Below, one piece after another: positions 17,738-26,449 of a DNA stretch of 64,000 nt. The DNA lies in the NCBI RefSeq assembly GCF_002871005.1, contig NZ_PHSN01000013.1, positions 186,001-250,000 on the forward strand, given 5' to 3'. Numbering within the stretch: the first letter of the stretch is position 1; every line of letters starts with the position of its first letter. The notes under the pieces are model-generated. The model made no database searches. It saw only the letters and a list, made by a program, of their open reading frames with translations, and had not been told where the DNA came from. A program made the position numbers and the translations under genes. Source of the DNA: Acidimangrovimonas sediminis (GTDB lineage: Bacteria; Pseudomonadota; Alphaproteobacteria; Rhodobacterales; Rhodobacteraceae).

Positions 17738-18994
17738 ATGTCGTTCTTCAAGAAACTCAAGGACCGGATGTTCAAGTCCTCCTCGAAACTCGGGGACGGG
17801 CTGGAAAGCCTCGTCGAGGACGGCGCGAGCGAGGAGGTGGCCGAGGCCGAGCTGGCCGAGGAACGGCGCGACGAACGTCACTCCGACGGGAGCACCGCCG
17901 AAACGGCTGCCCCGCCGGCCAAGGATTCCCCCGTCCCAAAGCCTGAGGGCAGCGCGCCCCGAACCGCGCCCCGAACTGCCTCCCCGGCCGCGCCCCCACC
18001 CACGCCGGCCGCTCCGGCTCAGGTTGCCCCCACTCCCGCGCCCCCCACTCCGGCGCCCCCCGCTCCGAAACCTCCGGCCCCGGCCGCGCCCACCCCGGTC
18101 TCCGAGGCCACGCCCCAGAAGCCCGGCTTCATCGGCCGCGCCCTCGGCCGGACCGAGGCGCGCCGCGTCCTCGACGACGAGATGCTGGAAAGCCTCGAGG
18201 AGCTGCTGATCCAGTCCGACATGGGCGTCGACACGGCGGTCCGCGTCACCGCCAACCTCGCCGAGGGTCGCTACGGCCGCCGCCTATCGGTCCCCGAGAT
18301 CAAGCGCGCCCTGGCGGACGAGATTGCCCGGATCATGGACCCGGTGGCGAAACCGCTCCCGCTCTACCCCTCCAAGCCGCAGGTGGTGCTGGTCGTGGGC
18401 GTCAACGGCTCGGGCAAGACCACGACGATCGGCAAGCTCGCCGCGCAATTCCGCGCCGCGGGCAAGAAGGTGGTAATCGCCGCGGGCGACACCTTCCGCG
18501 CCGCCGCGGTCGAACAGCTCCAGGTCTGGGGCGAACGCGCGGGCGTCCCGGTGATGACCGCGCCCGAGGGCTCCGATCCCGCCAGCCTCGCCTTCGAGGC
18601 GATGACGAAGGCCCAGGCCGAGGGCGCCGACCTTCTGATGATCGACACCGCGGGGCGGCTTCAGAACCGCGCCGACCTGATGGAGGAGCTGGCCAAGATC
18701 GTCCGCGTGATCCGCAAGAAGGATCCGGACGCGCCGCACAACACGCTCCTCGTACTCGATGCCACCACCGGCCAGAACGCGCTGAGCCAGGTCGAGACGT
18801 TCCGCAAGCTCGCCGACGTCTCCGGCCTCGTGATGACGAAACTCGACGGCACCGCCCGCGGCGGCGTCCTCGTGGCGCTGGCCGATCGCTTCGGCCTGCC
18901 GATCCACGCGATCGGCGTGGGCGAGCAGATCGACGACCTCGCCCCCTTCGACCCCGAGGATTTCGCCCGCGCCCTGACCGGGGCCGAGGGATGA
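17738..18994 (+). CDS. ftsY: Signal recognition particle receptor FtsY
   Basis: The 418-residue protein has three parts. The N-terminal A domain is acidic. A Pro/Ala linker follows (about residues 55-115, repeated [11 protein letters not shown]). The NG domain has G1 [26 protein letters not shown] and [10 protein letters not shown]. The C-terminus, [18 protein letters not shown], is the standard FtsY end. It docks SRP-ribosome complexes at the inner membrane. The start [15 protein letters not shown] gives a basic amphipathic membrane-targeting helix. Confidence 0.97.
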   Translation: MSFFKKLKDRMFKSSSKLGDGLESLVEDGASEEVAEAELAEERRDERHSDGSTAETAAPPAKDSPVPKPEGSAPRTAPRTASPAAPPPTPAAPAQVAPTPAPPTPAPPAPKPPAPAAPTPVSEATPQKPGFIGRALGRTEARRVLDDEMLESLEELLIQSDMGVDTAVRVTANLAEGRYGRRLSVPEIKRALADEIARIMDPVAKPLPLYPSKPQVVLVVGVNGSGKTTTIGKLAAQFRAAGKKVVIAAGDTFRAAAVEQLQVWGERAGVPVMTAPEGSDPASLAFEAMTKAQAEGADLLMIDTAGRLQNRADLMEELAKIVRVIRKKDPDAPHNTLLVLDATTGQNALSQVETFRKLADVSGLVMTKLDGTARGGVLVALADRFGLPIHAIGVGEQIDDLAPFDPEDFARALTGAEG

Positions 18995-19030
18995 TCCGGT
19001 CCGGTCCGCCCCGCGAGACCTCCCTTCCCC

Positions 19031-19084
19031 GTCTTCTGAGCGGAAATATCCTCGGGGGGCGTGGGGGGCAGACGGCCCCCCACC
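19031..19084 (-). repeat. Dispersed intergenic repeat, copy 2 (inverted)
   Basis: Its reverse complement carries a G-run, a C-run and then GGATATTTCCGCTCAGAAGA, matching copy 1 at 201-262 with few differences. It lies between ftsY and the downstream DMT gene and could act as a processing or termination hairpin for ftsY. Confidence 0.6.
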
Positions 19085-19094
19085 GTCGCAAGGC

Positions 19095-19994
19095 TTGAGC
19101 CAGCTCATCACCTCGATCGAGGGCACCGAGACCGGCCACCACGTGGCGCTCGCCCTCGCCCTTCTCGCCGCCGTCCTGCACGCCTGCTTCGGCGCTCTCC
19201 AGAAAGGCCGGCACGACCCCTGGCTCAGCCGCGCTTCCATCGACGGGTGCTATGGCCTGATGGCGGCGCCCGTCGCGCTTCTCGTCGTGCCCTGGCCCGC
19301 GCCGCAGATGTGGCCGATCTTCGCGACCGCGATCGTGATCCAGACCTGCTACAAGCTGTTGCAGGCCTCCGCCTACCAGCGCGGCGCCTATACCGTGGTC
19401 TACCCGGTGGTGCGCGGCACCGCCCCGCTCTTCGCAGTGATCGGCGCGACGATCTTCTTCGCCGAGCATTTCACCATGGGCCAGTGGGCAGGCGTCGCGC
19501 TGCTGGTCTCGGGGATCTTCGGCCTCGCGCTCTACAACCTGCGCCACGTGGACGTCGGGCGCGAGACGCTGGTGCCCGCGCTCGGCCTCGCGGTGGCGAC
19601 GGGTGCCTTCGTCGCGCTCTACACCACCTACGACGCCTACGGCATCCGCACCGCCGCCGATCCGTTCACCTTCCTCGCCTGGTTCTTCATGTTCGACGGC
19701 ATCTTCATGCCGCTCTACACCCGGCGCCGCTGGGCCGCGCTGCCCTCGTCCGACCTCTTGCCGCTCCTGCGGCGCGGGGTGGTCGGCGGCCTTGTCGCCT
19801 TCGCCAGCTTCGGCTCGATCATGATGGCCACCCGTCTCGACAAGGTCGGCGAGGCCGCCGTGCTGCGCGAGACATCGACGGTCTTCGCCGCCCTCATCGG
19901 CTGGCTTTTCCTGCGCGAGACGGTGGGACCGCGGCGCACCCTGCTGATGGCGCTGATCGCCACCGGCGCCGTGGTGGTCGAACTCGCCGGCTGA
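19095..19994 (+). CDS. DMT-superfamily (EamA) transporter
   Basis: The 299-residue protein has ten predicted spans, two EamA repeats and the segments AAVLHACFGALQKGR and LYPVVRGTAPLF-like YPVVRGTAPLFAV typical of EamA exporters. The start is TTG 19095 (LSQLITSIEG); a GTG at 19143 would shorten it by 16 residues, and no strong ribosome site decides. It lies about 100 bases after ftsY, with the dispersed repeat between them. Substrate is unknown. Confidence 0.8.
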   Translation: MSQLITSIEGTETGHHVALALALLAAVLHACFGALQKGRHDPWLSRASIDGCYGLMAAPVALLVVPWPAPQMWPIFATAIVIQTCYKLLQASAYQRGAYTVVYPVVRGTAPLFAVIGATIFFAEHFTMGQWAGVALLVSGIFGLALYNLRHVDVGRETLVPALGLAVATGAFVALYTTYDAYGIRTAADPFTFLAWFFMFDGIFMPLYTRRRWAALPSSDLLPLLRRGVVGGLVAFASFGSIMMATRLDKVGEAAVLRETSTVFAALIGWLFLRETVGPRRTLLMALIATGAVVVELAG

Positions 19995-20086
19995 CGTCCT
20001 TCCCCTGAGCCCCCCGCCCAGCCCGCGCCACCCGACCCGCGCCGTCAGATCTGCGCCCCCAGACCCGCTCCGCCGGTCGCCCGCCT

Positions 20087-20485
20087 TCAGTCGCCGGAGC
20101 CCGCCCCCTCCGCCACCGGCCAGGGCGATCCGTCGATCCCGCGCGCCGCGAGTTCGCCTTCGAAATCGCGGGCGACGGCCTCCACGGTAACCGCCTCGAA
20201 CTCGGCGATGAGGCGCGCCTCGGCCTCGCGCAGGGTCGCCGCGATCCGGGCATCCACCGCCTGCTCGACCAGGCACTCCGCCGACTCTGCCCCCGGCCCG
20301 ATGTTGAACAGCGGCAGGCGCCCCATCGTATCGTAGACGTCGCCGAGGGTGATCCGGTCCAGCGGCCGCGCCAGTTGCCAGCCGCCGCCATACCCCTTCT
20401 CGCGCGGCGCGCCACCCTCCGCCGCCCCATGACCACGCTGGCCGCGGCGGGCGTCATGGCGGGGGGCGTCATGGCGGGGGGCGAT
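20087..20485 (-). pseudogene. Truncated or frameshifted Rrf2-family regulator
   Basis: The C-terminal about 100 residues are Rrf2-like: KGYGGGWQLARPLDRITLGDVYDTMG is the wing and dimerisation-helix start, ending in AEGAGSGD. The helix-turn-helix and the first about 45 residues that should precede KGYGGG are not in this frame. The preceding DNA encodes Arg/His/Gly-rich residues and includes a 15-bp tandem duplication (20452-20482). A neighbouring frame gives VVMGRRRVARR, vaguely like the expected recognition helix, which suggests frameshift and deletion damage. It is divergent from ccmA. Confidence 0.5.
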
Positions 20486-20618
20486 GTACAGGTCGCTGAT
20501 CTTCGACCCTGCCCCGGCGCCCGAACCCGACTGATCCCGAACCTGCCCGGCACACCGCGCGCCAGTGCGGCAACCCTGTGGCTTCCCCAGGCCGCAGCGA
20601 TCGGCTACGGCTGGCGGC

Positions 20619-21272
20619 ATGGAGCTTCGCGTCACCGATCTTGCCTGCGCCCGTGGCGGCCTTCCCGTGCTGGAAGGTGTCAGCTTTGCGTTGACCGGGG
20701 GCCGGGCACTGGTTCTTCGCGGGCCGAACGGCATCGGCAAGACCACGCTTCTGCGCACCCTCGCGGGGCTGCAACCGGCCGCGGCGGGCAGCGTTTCGGT
20801 CCCCGCCGAGGCGATGGCCTACGCCGCCCATGCCGACGGGTTGAAGGCGACGCTGAGCGTGACCGAGAACCTTGCCTTCTGGGCCCGGGTCTTCGGCACC
20901 GGCGGGATCGCGGCCGCGCTGGCGCGGATGAACCTTGCCCATCTTGCCGACCGGCCGGCGCAGAACCTTTCGGCCGGGCAGAAGCGGCGGCTTGGGCTGG
21001 CGCGGCTTCTGGTCACCGGGCGGCCGATCTGGGTGCTGGACGAACCGACCGTGTCGCTCGACACCGCCTCGGTCGCGCTTTTCGCCGATGTGGTGCGCGA
21101 TCACCTCGCCGGCGGCGGCATGGCACTGATCGCGACCCATATCGACCTTGGCCTCGACGAGGCGGAGGTCCTCGACCTCGGGCCGTTCCGTGCCGACCCG
21201 GCGCGCGCCGCCGATGCCTTCGACCGCGATTTCGAAAGCGCCGGAGACGACGATGCGGAGGCCTTCCTGTGA
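20619..21272 (+). CDS. ccmA: Haem exporter ATP-binding protein CcmA
   Basis: The 217-residue ATPase has Walker A GPNGIGKT (35-42), signature [15 protein letters not shown] and Walker [12 protein letters not shown]. CcmAB release the CcmE-haem complex during cytochrome c maturation at the inner membrane. ATG 20619 is chosen because the preceding in-frame residues are not conserved. The stop overlaps ccmB's GTG start (GTGA, 21269-21272). Residues 170-217 carry a somewhat acidic extension. Confidence 0.95.
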   Translation: MELRVTDLACARGGLPVLEGVSFALTGGRALVLRGPNGIGKTTLLRTLAGLQPAAAGSVSVPAEAMAYAAHADGLKATLSVTENLAFWARVFGTGGIAAALARMNLAHLADRPAQNLSAGQKRRLGLARLLVTGRPIWVLDEPTVSLDTASVALFADVVRDHLAGGGMALIATHIDLGLDEAEVLDLGPFRADPARAADAFDRDFESAGDDDAEAFL

Positions 21273-21925
21273 TCGGCCTCCTGCTGCGTGACCTCAAGCT
21301 CGCCATCCGCGCGGGCGGCGGATTCGGCCTGGGCCTTGCCTTCTTCCTGATCGTCGTGGTGCTGGTGCCCCTCGGCGTCGGGCCCAAGACCGAACTGCTG
21401 GCCGCAATCGCGCCGGGTATCCTGTGGGTCGCGGCGCTGCTGGCGTGCCTCCTGTCGCTCGACCGGATCTTCGCGCTGGATTACGAGGACGGCTCGCTCG
21501 ACCTGCTGGCCACCGCGCCGATGCCGCTGGAAGGGGCCGTCGCGATGAAATCGCTGGCGCACTGGCTGACCACCGGGCTGCCGCTGACGCTGGCCTCGCC
21601 GCTGTTCGGTCTGCTGATGCAGCTGCCCGACGCGGCCTATGGCTGGCTGATGCTGTCGCTGGCGCTGGGGACGCCCGCGCTTTCCGTGATCGGCACCTTC
21701 GGCGCGGCGCTGACCGTGGGGCTGAAGCGCGGCGGCCTTCTGCTGTCGCTTCTGGTGCTGCCGCTCTACGTGCCGACGCTGATCTTCGGGGCCGAGGCGG
21801 TGCGGCGCGGCGCCGAGGGAATGGACAACGCCACCCCGATGATCCTGGTCGCCGCGATCACCCTGGGGTCGGTCGCGCTCCTGCCCTTCGCATCGGCTGC
21901 CGCGATCCGGATCAACCTTCGCTGA
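21269..21925 (+). CDS. ccmB: Haem exporter membrane protein CcmB
   Basis: The 218-residue protein has six hydrophobic spans and the CcmB features [17 protein letters not shown] and [15 protein letters not shown]. The start is GTG 21269, overlapping the ccmA stop and so translationally coupled. It is the permease partner of CcmA in system I cytochrome c biogenesis. Confidence 0.95.
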   Translation: MIGLLLRDLKLAIRAGGGFGLGLAFFLIVVVLVPLGVGPKTELLAAIAPGILWVAALLACLLSLDRIFALDYEDGSLDLLATAPMPLEGAVAMKSLAHWLTTGLPLTLASPLFGLLMQLPDAAYGWLMLSLALGTPALSVIGTFGAALTVGLKRGGLLLSLLVLPLYVPTLIFGAEAVRRGAEGMDNATPMILVAAITLGSVALLPFASAAAIRINLR

Positions 21926-22001
21926 GGTGCGGCGAGAGGACCCGCCCCACCCGGCGTTCTTGAGTTGAGAAATCCCGCACGAGGACCTAAGAGCTAAGGC
22001 C

Positions 22002-22748
22002 ATGGCCACCTTCTCGATGAACCTGATCTGGCAATACGCCAACCCCAAGAAGTTCATGCAGACTTCGGGGATGGTGCTGCCATGGGTGATCGGGCTGGCC
22101 GCGATCGGGATGGTCGGCGGGCTGATCTGGGGCTTCTTCTTCACGCCGAACGACTACAAACAAGGCTCGACCGTCAAGATCATCTACCTGCACGTCCCCT
22201 CGGCCATGATCGCGATCAACGGATGGGCGGTGATGCTGATCGCCTCGCTGATCTGGCTGATCCGGCGCCACCACGTCAGCGCGCTGGTCGCCAGGGCGGC
22301 GGCGCCGGTGGGCATGACCATGACGCTGATCGCGCTGATCACCGGCGCGATCTGGGGCGAGCCGATGTGGGGCACCTGGTGGGCCTGGGATCCGCGCCTC
22401 ACCTCGTTCCTGATCCTGTTCCTGTTCTACCTCGGCTATATCGCGCTCTGGGAGGCGATCGAGGACCCGGACACCGCGGCAGACCTGACTTCTGTCCTGT
22501 GCCTCGTGGGATCGGTCTTCGCTTTCCTTTCGCGCTTTGCCGTCGACTTCTGGCACCAGGGCCTGCACCAGGGCGCCAGCCTGTCGCTCGACGGGCGCGA
22601 CGAGGTGGCAGACATCTTTCTCTTTCCGCTGCTCACCTGCATGGGCGGCTTCATCCTGTTCTTCATCGCCATGGTGCTGCTGCGGACCCGGACCGAGATC
22701 CGCGCGCGCCGCCTCAAGGCGCTGATCGCGCGCGAGAGGATGGGCTGA
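22002..22748 (+). CDS. ccmC: Haem-handling protein CcmC
   Basis: The 248-residue membrane protein carries the tryptophan-rich WGEPMWGTWWAWDPRLTS motif (the WWD domain) flanked by periplasmic loops with conserved His (YLHVPSAM; FWHQGLHQ). This is diagnostic of CcmC, which loads haem onto CcmE. It starts 76 bases after ccmB; the gap has no gene. Confidence 0.96.
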   Translation: MATFSMNLIWQYANPKKFMQTSGMVLPWVIGLAAIGMVGGLIWGFFFTPNDYKQGSTVKIIYLHVPSAMIAINGWAVMLIASLIWLIRRHHVSALVARAAAPVGMTMTLIALITGAIWGEPMWGTWWAWDPRLTSFLILFLFYLGYIALWEAIEDPDTAADLTSVLCLVGSVFAFLSRFAVDFWHQGLHQGASLSLDGRDEVADIFLFPLLTCMGGFILFFIAMVLLRTRTEIRARRLKALIARERMG

Positions 22749-22749
22749 G

Positions 22750-22908
22750 ATGCCGAACCTCGGGAAATACGAAATCACCGTCCTGTCGGCTTACGGCGCC
22801 GGCATCGTGCTGATCCTGGCGCTGATCGCCTGGACCCTTTGGCGCGGCGCCCGGGTGCGCCGCCAGTTGCGCGAGGCCGAGGAGAGGAGAACACGCACCC
22901 ATGGCTAG
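22750..22908 (+). CDS. ccmD: Haem exporter protein CcmD
   Basis: This small 52-residue protein begins MPNLGKYEITVLSAYGAGIV, followed by one membrane span (LILALIAWTLW) and a basic, charged C-terminus (RRQLREAEERR). The order N-out conserved Tyr, TM, basic tail is typical of CcmD, which holds CcmE in the CcmABC complex. It follows ccmC by one base, and its TAG stop overlaps the ccmG start (22901). Confidence 0.92.
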   Translation: MPNLGKYEITVLSAYGAGIVLILALIAWTLWRGARVRRQLREAEERRTRTHG

Positions 22909-23461
22909 GATCTCCCCCCTCGCGATCCTGCCGCCCGTCATCTTTGCCGGGCTGGCCGTGATGTTCTACATCTCGATGCACCACGATCAGGAAACCCTGC
23001 CCTCGATGATGGTCGGCAAGGAGGCGCCGCCGGTCGTCCTTACCCAGCTGGGCGACGGACAGCCCTTCACCGACGCCACGCTGCGCGATGGCAAGGTCAA
23101 GCTTGTGAACTACTGGGCAAGCTGGTGCGCCCCCTGCCGGGTCGAGGCGCCCACCCTCGACAAGATCGCCGCCTCGGGCGTGTCGATCTACGGCGTCAAC
23201 TACAAGGACAAGGCGCAGGACGCGCTGGGATTCCTCGCCAAGGTGGGTGATCCCTACAAGGCGCTCGGCGCCGACACGCAGGGGCAGATGGCGCTCAACT
23301 GGGGGGTCTACGGCGTGCCGGAGACCTACGTGATCGACGGCGCGGGCAAGGTGCTCCTGCGCTTCCCCGGGCCGGTGACCAACAGCATCTGGCAAAACAC
23401 CATCAAGCCGGCGCTGGCCAGGGCCGCGGCGGACGACGCGGCGAAAACCCCGACGAACTGA
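22901..23461 (+). CDS. ccmG: Thiol:disulfide interchange protein CcmG/DsbE
   Basis: This 186-residue protein has an N-terminal membrane anchor (ISPLAILPPVIFAGLAVMFY), a thioredoxin fold with the WCAPC active site (residues about 75-79) and the conserved GVYGVPETYVID cis-Pro region. It reduces apocytochrome c thiols in the periplasm. It overlaps ccmD by eight bases. ccmE, ccmF and ccmH are not adjacent, which is normal for Rhodobacterales. Confidence 0.95.
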   Translation: MARISPLAILPPVIFAGLAVMFYISMHHDQETLPSMMVGKEAPPVVLTQLGDGQPFTDATLRDGKVKLVNYWASWCAPCRVEAPTLDKIAASGVSIYGVNYKDKAQDALGFLAKVGDPYKALGADTQGQMALNWGVYGVPETYVIDGAGKVLLRFPGPVTNSIWQNTIKPALARAAADDAAKTPTN

Positions 23462-23524
23462 CCCTCCGCGACGGTCCGCACAGGCTTGCGGCGGGCGCGC
23501 GGCCGCACACCACTCCCGGCACCG

Positions 23525-24778
23525 TCAGGCGCGGCGCAACCGGGCGCTTGCGAAATAGGCCAGCGACAGGAGCGGCACGACGATGCCGATCGCCGCCACG
23601 CGGGGCCAGCCGCCCGTCGCCCAGGCCCAGCCCCCCACACCCGAGGCAAGCGCCCCGGCCATGAAGAACGTCGCCATGAAGATTCCGTTGATCCGCGCCC
23701 GAAGCTCCGGGTGCAGGAGGAACAGCGCGCGCTGGCCGAACAGCAGGTTGGCCGAGGTGCAGAAGTCGACCAGGATCGCCACCACCACCAACAGCCCGAC
23801 CCCCAGCGCGCTGTGCGCAGGCGCGGCAAGGCTGGCTACGAAGGCAAGGCTTGCGAACAGCATCGCCAGAACGGTGCCAAGGTCGCCATGCCCGCGGTCG
23901 GCCAGCCGCCCGGCGATCGGGGCCGACACCGCCCCCGCCGCGCCCGCCAGCGCGAAAAGCGCGATCTGCCCCTGCCCGAGGCCATAGGCCGGCGACAGAA
24001 GCAGCAGCGGCACGCAGGTCCAGAACAGCGAGAACACCCCGAACAGCGCAGATTGATAAAGCGCGCGGCGGCGCAGCACCGGCTCGGTCACGAACAACCG
24101 GGCCATGGAGGCCAGAAGCTCGCCGTAGCGCGGGTTCGATGTGGGCTGGCGCGGCGGCAGCTTGACCCGCAGGACCGCGCCGAGTGCGACCATCAGGATC
24201 GCCGACAGCACGAAGATCGCGTGCCACGACAGGACCTCGGTGACGAAGCTGGCCAGCGGCCGGGCCAGCATGATGCCGAACATCAGCCCGCTCATCACGT
24301 TGCCGACCACCCGGCCCCGCACCGCCTCGGGCGCCATGTGCGAGGCATAGGGTACCAGCACCTGCACCGCGACCGACCCCAGCCCCACCGCCAGCGCGGC
24401 AGGCAGGAACACCGCGGCACTCGGCGCCAGCGCCGAGACGATCAGCCCCAGCGTGGCCAGAACCACAAGCCCCAGCACCAGCCTGCGGTTCTCCACCTTG
24501 TCGGCCAGCGGCACGACCAGCAGAAGCCCCAGCCCATAGCCCACCTGGGTCAGTGTGACCACCAGACCCGCCGCCCCGGGCGAGATCCCCAGCGCCTGCC
24601 GGATCGGCTGAATCAGCGGCTGCGCATAGTAAAGGTTCGCCGCGATGGCACCGCAGGCGAAGGCGATCAGCAGGGTCAGCCCCGGGCTTATGCCGTGCGG
24701 ATGCGCCCCCCCGGACGATGTGGGGCGCGCATCTCGCGGCATGCCGCCGGACTGGCTGGCAGACGTGTCTTTGGGCAT
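23525..24778 (-). CDS. MFS transporter
   Basis: The 417-residue protein has 12 hydrophobic spans and the MFS loop-2 motif GLLLVVPLADKVENRR. It begins MPKDTSASQSGGMPRD, with an AGGAG ribosome site seven bases before ATG 24778, so about 47 upstream in-frame codons are rejected. The C-terminal segment ARINGIFMATFFMAGALAS is typical of sugar/multidrug efflux MFS proteins. The substrate cannot be read. It converges with ccmG. Confidence 0.85.
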   Translation of the reverse strand: MPKDTSASQSGGMPRDARPTSSGGAHPHGISPGLTLLIAFACGAIAANLYYAQPLIQPIRQALGISPGAAGLVVTLTQVGYGLGLLLVVPLADKVENRRLVLGLVVLATLGLIVSALAPSAAVFLPAALAVGLGSVAVQVLVPYASHMAPEAVRGRVVGNVMSGLMFGIMLARPLASFVTEVLSWHAIFVLSAILMVALGAVLRVKLPPRQPTSNPRYGELLASMARLFVTEPVLRRRALYQSALFGVFSLFWTCVPLLLLSPAYGLGQGQIALFALAGAAGAVSAPIAGRLADRGHGDLGTVLAMLFASLAFVASLAAPAHSALGVGLLVVVAILVDFCTSANLLFGQRALFLLHPELRARINGIFMATFFMAGALASGVGGWAWATGGWPRVAAIGIVVPLLSLAYFASARLRRA

Positions 24779-24929
24779 TCGGCGCTCCTGTCGGTCGGGC
24801 GCCGTATCGCGCCGCCGCCTAGAATAGTGCTGCATCGCAGCAAGACCAGCCTCCGCCCGATATGGGCCCGATACGGGAAGGAGCCTTGCGCTGTACGCAA
24901 GGCTCCCCGCTCCGTTCAAAGGTCATCTG

Positions 24930-24990
24930 GCCAGAGGCCATTTGGCCAGAACTGGTCCGGCCAAACGTTGTCCGGCCAAACGTTGTCCGG
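24930..24990. repeat. 15-bp tandem repeat downstream of the aminotransferase gene
   Basis: TCCGGCCAAACGTTG occurs in tandem twice with a degenerate third copy (24956-24990), preceded by three TGGCCA palindromes (24929-24949). It lies just after the aminotransferase stop (24995 on the minus strand) and could form hairpins. Confidence 0.7.
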
Positions 24991-24994
24991 CCGG

Positions 24995-26380
24995 TCAGCC
25001 CAGGAAGCCGTTTTCCTTGGCCCAGGCCTCGGCGCGGTCGATGATGACGCCCATCAGGCGCACGATCTCGTCCACGTCGGCCTCGGTCACGATCAGCGGC
25101 GGGCAGACGGCGATAGAATCGCCGAGGTTGCGGAAGATGATGCCCTCTTCGTGGCCGAAGGCGAAGGCCGCACCGCCGACCTTGCCGACCGGATCGAAGG
25201 GCTTCTTCGTCGCCTTGTCCGCGACCAGTTCCACCGCCGCGATCAGGCCGGTGCCGCGCACCTCGCCCACCAGCGGGTGGCTTTCGAGCTTTTTCAGACC
25301 GGCCTGCAGACGCTCGCCCATCCGGGCGGCGTTGCCCATCAGGTCCTGCTCCTCGATGATGGCGAGGTTTTCCAGACCCACGGCACAGGCCACCGGGTGG
25401 CCGGTCGCGGTATAACCATGACCGAAGCCGCCCAGCTTGTGGGTATGGTCGGCCACCACGTCATAGATCGCCTCGGAGAAGACGAGCGCCGCAAGCGGCA
25501 TGTAGGACGAGGTCAGCTGCTTCGAGGTGACGAGGATGTCCGGCGTGAAGCCCATCTTCTCGCAGCCCCAGCGCGCGCCGGTGCGGCCGAACCCGTTGAT
25601 CACCTCGTCCGAGACCAGCAGGATGTCGTATTTCTTGCACAGCGCCTCGATGCCCGGCCAGTAGCCCTCGGGCGGGACCATGACGCCGCCCGCGCCCATC
25701 ACCGGCTCGCCGATGAAGGCCGCGATGGTCTCGGGGCCCTCGGCGAGGATGGTGTCCTCGGCCTCCTTCAGAAGACGCGCGCAGAAATCGGCCTCGGTCT
25801 CCCCCTCGGCGCCGAAGCGGTAGAAATGCGGCGTCGTCAGGTGCACCACGGGGATCGCCGGAAGGTCGAAATCCTTGTGGTTGCCCGGCAGGCCCGTCAG
25901 GCTTCCCGATGCGATGGTGATGCCGTGATAGGCCTTGTTGCGGGCAAGGAACTTCTTCTTCTGCGGCCGACCCAGGGCGTTGTTGTAGTACCAGACCAGC
26001 TTGATCACCGTATCGTTCGCCTCGGACCCCGACGAGGTGTAGAACACCCGGGTCAGGTTCTCGGGCGTCATCTCGACCAGCTTCTCGGCAAGCCGCACCG
26101 ACGGCTCGTGCGATTTCGACGCGAAGGTGTGGTAGTAGGGCAGCTTCTCCATCTGCTTCGCCGCGGCTTTAACCAGACGGTCCTGCGAAAAGCCGACGGC
26201 GACCGACCAGAGGCCGGCCATCGCCTCCAGATACTTCTTGCCGGTCTGGTCGACGACATGCACGCCCTCGCCCCGGTCGATGACGATCGGGCCCTTCTGT
26301 TCGTGCACGCGGGCATCGGTGTAGGGATGCAGGATCGTGGTGATGTCGCCATGGGCGACCGAATTCGACAGCTCGTTCAT
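24995..26380 (-). CDS. Class III pyridoxal-phosphate aminotransferase
   Basis: The 461-residue omega-aminotransferase has YTSSGSEAND (cofactor phosphate site), Asp258 in LLVSDEVINGFGRTG and the Schiff-base Lys287 in VTSKQLTSSYMP. Close families are the taurine/beta-alanine:pyruvate and other omega-amine transaminases. It carries an amino group from an omega-amine to pyruvate or 2-oxoglutarate in the cytoplasm. It lies downstream of the amidase on the same strand with a 69-base gap, so an amide to amine to aldehyde route is possible but unproven. Confidence 0.9.
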   Translation of the reverse strand: MNELSNSVAHGDITTILHPYTDARVHEQKGPIVIDRGEGVHVVDQTGKKYLEAMAGLWSVAVGFSQDRLVKAAAKQMEKLPYYHTFASKSHEPSVRLAEKLVEMTPENLTRVFYTSSGSEANDTVIKLVWYYNNALGRPQKKKFLARNKAYHGITIASGSLTGLPGNHKDFDLPAIPVVHLTTPHFYRFGAEGETEADFCARLLKEAEDTILAEGPETIAAFIGEPVMGAGGVMVPPEGYWPGIEALCKKYDILLVSDEVINGFGRTGARWGCEKMGFTPDILVTSKQLTSSYMPLAALVFSEAIYDVVADHTHKLGGFGHGYTATGHPVACAVGLENLAIIEEQDLMGNAARMGERLQAGLKKLESHPLVGEVRGTGLIAAVELVADKATKKPFDPVGKVGGAAFAFGHEEGIIFRNLGDSIAVCPPLIVTEADVDEIVRLMGVIIDRAEAWAKENGFLG

Positions 26381-26449
26381 CGTTTCATCCTTCGCTTCTG
26401 GACCGGCCGGGCCGCCCGCGGGGACGGGGCCGAGTCGCCTTCGGGTTGG

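Noticed and set aside
24929-24990. Candidate intrinsic terminator in the TGGCCA/CGTT repeats
   Set aside because: Small palindromes occur but no single stable stem with a U-run on the minus strand could be defined, so it is listed as a repeat only.
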